Source: Spongilla lacustris
Taxonomy: Eukaryota; Porifera; Demospongiae; Spongillida; Spongillidae
Reading direction: 5' to 3'
Assembly (NCBI GenBank): GCA_949361645.1
Contig: OX442431.1
Coordinates: 7,188,653-7,252,652, forward strand
Length of the DNA: 64,000 nucleotides
The notes beneath the pieces were generated by a model, which searched no databases, was not told the DNA's origin, and worked only from the letters and a program-made list of their open reading frames with translations. Each line of letters starts with the position of its first letter. The stretch's first letter is position 1. Both the position numbers and the translations under genes were made by a program. Shown here one piece after another: positions 48,105 through 64,000 of this stretch.

Positions 48105-48257
48105 ATGTCTAGCGCTACCCTAGAACAGCCAAAGATGTGGGTGCCTTCCGATCGCGATCTCTCGTCGCTGGGTCGGTAAGTACTATTGCATGGGTACCCA
48201 CATTGGCCTATAACTTACACAACCACGTTGTACTCACAACGTCACACAATTCACACA

Positions 48258-48337
<80 letters not shown>

Positions 48338-51300
48338 ACACAAACGCACACGCGACACACATCATGCGAGTGCAGTACGCGCACTGGGTGGAGTACGCTC
48401 TCGAGAAGTGGCAAGATCGCGGGCGGTGATGATGATCGTATACGTATGACTCAGGAAGAGCTTGAGACGGTGAAGCGCGTGGTGTTCAAAGCCGAGACCT
48501 TCGAACGCGCCGAACAGATAAGAATAAGGTCAGCTATATACAGCCTATAGCCCTCACGACACGCCTTATACCTTATTGCAAACGTGCGCGAATGAACGTG
48601 GCCGGGCCGTGCCGCACTGCCGCCTCGCATGTTGCCGGTGCAGTTTGCTGAAGCTACAATGCGACAGATTTAGCAGCGAGGTGAAAGGGGACGGTGTTAC
48701 CTCTTGCGTCATATGCGCTAAGGCTTTGCGGGGAACCACTAAGTCTCCTCCTCCAAGTCCAGTTGAATGCATGGATTGCAGGAAGGTACACGCATGATGT
48801 AAATCAGTTATACAGCTCGCGTGCATGTATGCGCATGCCCACCGTATTTTTTGTCTGAATGCATTGATGTTACGATCCGTAAATTACGTCACACTGAAGG
48901 GGGTGGGGTGGGGAGTCTCGTGCCTAGACGTTTACATGCCAGAAATGTTCATATTGCGCATATTCCAGACATCCTCTAATTAGCAGTACCAAACATAGTT
49001 GCTATGAGCTCTATGACTGCATGTATCGGAGATGCTATATCCAAAGCAGGCCCATAGCCAGCCAGCATGCCATGTGCGAAAATGTACGAGCGATATTACG
49101 TCAGTCTAGCTTCCATGAGGTACACACATTTTTTATAAAGCGTGAGGGAAGGGATCAATAAAAGAGCCAAAAGTGATAGCATGCTTTGCACCGCATGCAT
49201 GCATATATAAAATTACATAGGCGTGCATGCTGAGAGATGTGGGCTCTAAATCTCCCCCGAAGAGTACTGATCATGATGAATGTGAAGACTGCAGAAAGGT
49301 ACTTATACGCATGGATTTGTATGTAGGCTATAGTATAGTGCGTGCATCTAATTGCACAACTGGTATACTTAACTAGCTGATGCTGACGAATATGCAGGGC
49401 TATGCCAGCCGAGGCTAATCCTCAATGCATGACTCATAATTTATTTATAACGCATGCTGTCATGCAGTAAATAAACATCTTGACTGCTGTGAGCTGATTT
49501 TAGCGTACAGCTAAATGGCATGAAATTTATTGGTACATGGGCTAGCTGCCTAGCTCAATTGCAGATGTATAAGTCATTTTACTCACATGTACATCACATG
49601 CACACCTATACATGTACGTGTCCACGCACCAATACATATTACACACATGTACATGTGCACACGCACACACACCACTCACCCACACACACACATACACACC
49701 ACTCACCTACACACACATACACACACCACTCACACACACATACACACACCACTCAACTACACACACACATACACACACCACTCACCCACAACACACACAC
49801 ACCACTCACCCCCCCCCCCACACACACACCACTCACCCATGCACTTCGGCCAAAGGCGGTCTGCTCTACCTGTAAGGCAATGTATAAGGAATACTCTGGA
49901 AATGAAGTTGTGCTATGCAGTGCGTGCTTCAATGAAAGAGAGGTTAGTTGAATATCTAGTAGTTAGTTGCATGCACTATATTTAGCTGCCTATATATACA
50001 GCTAGCTAGCTGCCTGCACGTAGCAGGTCGGATTATTGTTGTCCAATCACTTATTATTATGTAATCTCATTTGGCAACATTACAAACCGGTTGAATGTCT
50101 GCATACATGACTCAGTAAGTTGAAGGGTAACAGCACGCGTGATCAGTGAAGCTTGGGCGATGAACTAAATCTCACTGCAGGCCTATATATAGCCAACATA
50201 CGGATTACTATACTGTCGGCAACATCAATGGTGGGGCTGAAGCATGGTAGGCACTGAACTGGTTCGACCTCCTATATTCAGTGGAGTGGGGTTCAAATCA
50301 TTATTATTGGCATAACAAACATGCCGCATACATGATCTTGTATATATCTGGTATTGATACAAGTAATTGAAGACTCATTAGAAAGGCCATCAAGCCCTAT
50401 TATGACTTAATAGAGGTGCATGCAGGAGGGGGGGGAGGGGAGGGGGGTCACAAGGGACATCCCTCTCCCCTTCCCCACCATATGTTGCATATTTCAGTGT
50501 TGGAGCTAGAGTATACAAATTTAATCAGTTATGAAAACGTCCTTATATACATACGTATGTGGCTTCTTTCTCAAAGCTGTGGAAGAAGAGTGGAGCATGG
50601 TTTACAAATTCCTTTCCAATGGTACAAATCTTAAACAAAGACAAGCAAATGTGGTTAGCTCAACCACAGCGATCATCCAGGCAGCAGCAGCAGCAGTTGA
50701 TGGGGCAACCACAGCAGTCGCCAGGACAACATAATGTATGTTTTCAAGGGTGCATTATCAGTATGTAAGGATGTAGCTGACATGTATGTCTATAGTATAT
50801 CTTCTGTGTGTGTACACGTGATGTGTCCCTAATAGGTCACAAGTAATCAAGAAATGCAACCATTTCAAGGTGAAAAGGCATTCCTCGTTATTCCCCCCGA
50901 GCATGACACTATCTCATCCCTGCAGTGTATCAGTCTTCACCTCAACACACACTGAATATCCATAATGGCATCACACAGTTTCCATCCATTACAGTGACCA
51001 TGGTGAGGCTGCTTGAGATCTATCATCAAGATTTTGTATCTTGCATGTGTTTTTGGAAGATACTCAAAATTCCATCATATTGGCTTTTAGGAAAGAGCAG
51101 TAGGCAATAAAAAATGCATATTAATTCCTCCTCCCTCCCTCCATACTCTATAGGACAGAAGTGCTTTTTCATCTGGAGGTGAAATAGGCCAGGTAAAGCG
51201 GCCAGCTGAACCACATAGATCCAGGAGTAATTCTGCAGCCTCTCCCAGAGAGACACCTATCAGTGTGAGGTCCAGAACAATGACTGGAGTCAGTCTCCCC

Positions 51301-51534
51301 ACAGAACAAACCCCACCTCCTGCTAACATGAGGTCCGGAAGTCTTCCAACGGCCTTTCAGAAGAACCCTCCCACTGAGGCCACACCCATCAATTCTGTTG
51401 GAAGCACACCTGGGGATGGCACCGGACTTCCCCACAGTGAGTCCATAATAATAAAGACTCCCAGTGCTGCAGAGCCAGAGGAAGAAACTGACAATATCAG
51501 CTTTGACGTCTATATGTCCATCGGAAACACATAA
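48105..51534 (+). CDS. RabE-4: Rab-binding zinc-finger effector, compact Noc2-like form, 367 aa
   Basis: Eight exons, plus strand: 48105-48175, 48376-48528, 48644-48785, 49856-49942, 50577-50735, 50836-50869, 50926-51002, 51154-51534. GT-AG junctions, and phases identical to the other RabE genes; exons 2 and 4 also have identical length (153 and 87 nt). The leader MWVPSDRDLSSLG matches the family. The Rab-binding helix is MTQEELETVKRVVFKAETFE. The cysteine pairs are C96/C99, C117/C120, C125/C128 and C143/C146, followed by SGAWF at 156-160. After it comes a Gln-rich stretch (RQQQQQLMGQPQQSPGQ), then a 126-residue Ser/Pro-rich tail ending FDVYMSIGNT. There is no C2 domain, so the architecture resembles Noc2. 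The tail holds one TEATPIN and the FDV-S-G motif that recur in the giant paralogs. It is transcribed away from the minus-strand cluster. Probably a vesicle-trafficking adaptor for a Rab3/27-like GTPase. Confidence 0.87.
48251..48332 (+). repeat. CA microsatellite in RabE-4 intron 1
   Basis: A CA run of about 80 bp, ending some 45 bp before the exon 2 acceptor. Confidence 0.92.
49647..49840 (+). repeat. CA-rich interrupted repeat (CACACACCACTCAC) in RabE-4 intron 3
   Basis: Units of CACACACATACACACACCAC and ACTCAC fill the end of intron 3, stopping about 15 bp before the exon 4 acceptor. The position matches the CA repeats in intron 3 of the paralogs. Confidence 0.88.
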
Positions 51535-53283
51535 CTAAAATTTTAATACTACTGAAGAATTTTGATTGAAAGACACAAATGCCAAGATATACAAGACTGT
51601 ATGCAGGGTGTGTACCTAGAAGTTCATTACCACCCATATAACTACTATATAAGCATGTGCTATAATATTGTGTCAAGGCTTTATAAAGATACTGAGAAAT
51701 CTGTTAATATTTAAAAGATACAAAATTTTGACTGTTTATTTATAGTTATAATAATGATATTTATAATTTACAACATTTGCACAGAACACATTAACTACAA
51801 AATTGGCAAGGTCAAGATGTGAGCAAGCCTTTAACTGAGAGGAGGGACTGTGCCATGCTGAAGACCAAACTCATCCTTCCTCTCTGAAGTGGGTGTCACA
51901 GCAGAGTGGCCGTTGAGCTTAGAAAGCACTCAGCCAATGGTGCCAAGTACTCTGAGCTGTTGGTGTCATATGGAGTTTGGGGCAAAGAAGCTGTACAAGC
52001 TTTTTCATAACTAGCATCACACGCATCTTGCTACAAGGAGCAGTATATACATTCAAGTCCAAGAAAGCCCGGCGAGCACTACTATTGAGTCACAATAAGG
52101 TCAAAGGCAGCAGGCTTACCACAGAGTTAATTCGAAGCTAGGATGTCAGCAGGATGTGTGTGCTGGAGTTCATGCCAATGTCTGTACTGCCAGCTTCTGC
52201 TTTGGCACTATAGCACTGATGCAGGCACAATGACAGGATTAATTGTTAAGGCATGGTGTCCTAGGGCACTCTGGGCACAACACCCATGGAGATGAGCCTG
52301 GTGAGGTGCCAAAACTTGATGCTCATTGGGGTCGAGGCTCAGACACATCATTTGCAGGCCTGGAGATTAAGTAAGACACAGACAGAAAGGCGCACGGCCT
52401 TGTCAGCAGGAGAGCTCTGGGAGGAGGAGGTAGTTAAACTGAACATTCTCGAAGTGGCTGGTAGAAGTGCTGCTGATAGGAGAATGTCCTGATACATGTA
52501 CTGCTATTATCGTATAGTACGGTTGAGGGTCTGGAGGCCGCGCTGTAATTTTATTCATTGCATTTCACTGGTCAATTTTCCCACTGTCGGTTATGTAATC
52601 CATGCATCTGCAACTGTGACGTATTTAGGATCTGTACATTATACGATTATCAATATGAACGATGTAATTGTATCACGTGCACGCTAACATACAATTACCT
52701 TAACGTATATACATGGAATGCTAAACCAGTGAGCATGGGAACTATTACATCGTGCAGTAGTAATTGCAGGGGGAAGCCAGTCATTTGATTTCTCAGAAGT
52801 AAATTCTAGCAGAGATCATATATAGATATAATATTATGCTGCATGTGATTAAAATTGTTCTTCTTGGAATACTAGCTGAATTATGCTGCTTTCATTGTAG
52901 CTGTAAACCTTTCTCGAGCACCTACCTAGACCCCCGCCATACTATAATCCACAGTACAGGTACTAAATATTTGATATTTTTGAAACAATATACTATACTG
53001 CGGCCCAATGTGGGCGAAATCAAATTAGCTGCAGTTACCAAAACAATGTAGCAATGCAAATATAGGAAGCGACGTGATAAACAACTCGCTTATCCGGTAA
53101 TATTCGAAAAGGCATTGGAGCACGGCTTTAGGATCTAGTGCGCCTTTCCTGGCGCTCGCTCACCCTCGACCGTTGTCAAGAGGGAGTACAAGACCAGATC
53201 GACTGAGTAAGACATAGACCTACTTTACTTGCCAATTAATTTATAGACTTCGGATTGATGGGACGCACTATCCTAGGCGAACC
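51535..53283. other. Spacer between RabE-4 and RabE-5
   Basis: This must contain the RabE-4 3' UTR and the RabE-5 promoter. The stretch 51840-52490 is less AT-rich than its surroundings, but I could not match it to any protein in either direction. No polyadenylation signal was seen close to the RabE-4 stop. Confidence 0.45.

Positions 53284-64000
<10,717 letters not shown>

Overview
The window is nuclear DNA of an animal. Genes have many spliced exons, some introns are very short (48 to about 70 nt), and the gene families are animal ones: Rab-effector zinc fingers and immunoglobulin (Ig) superfamily receptors. Compact introns, many CA/TG and poly-G tracts and small inverted-repeat elements suit an early-branching invertebrate. 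A sponge is my best guess, but nothing here proves it. There is one 200-base assembly gap (34923-35122). I found no tRNA, rRNA, CRISPR or bacterial-type features.

The main content is a cluster of five related genes, named here RabE-1 to RabE-5, plus one decayed copy. Each begins with the same seven small exons. These encode a Rab-binding effector domain of the rabphilin/Noc2/RIM type: a helix rich in E and R, eight cysteines in four CxxC pairs, then the SGAWF motif. RabE-1 (minus, 1-2252, cut by the left edge) and RabE-4 (plus, 48105-51534, complete, 367 aa) have ordinary low-complexity tails. RabE-2 (minus, 3070-13055, about 2767 aa), RabE-3 (minus, 15827-34521, about 5113 aa) and RabE-5 (plus, 53284 to beyond the right edge) carry enormous single last exons (7.7, 14.8 and at least 8.8 kb). 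These last exons encode acidic, Pro/Ser/Thr-rich nested repeats.

Between RabE-3 and RabE-4 lie two tandem, paralogous type I membrane receptors on the minus strand (38651-41272 and 41899-43993). Each has a signal peptide, three Ig-like domains and one membrane span. The tails differ: one is very short, the other long with Ser/Pro/Thr-Leu repeats.

The remaining sequence is introns and intergenic DNA. It holds CA/TG microsatellites, of which one set sits at the same splice acceptor in the paralogs. It also holds 41-bp and 34-bp minisatellites, long G or C runs, nested inverted-repeat elements with checkable target-site duplications, a foldback beside the gap, and remnants of a retroelement and of a RING-like gene.

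If expressed, the RabE proteins should bind membrane-attached Rab GTPases through their N-termini. The huge tails look like flexible spacers or scaffolds, sometimes with hydrophobic segments. Why such a family sits beside Ig receptors is unknown; any functional link is inference.
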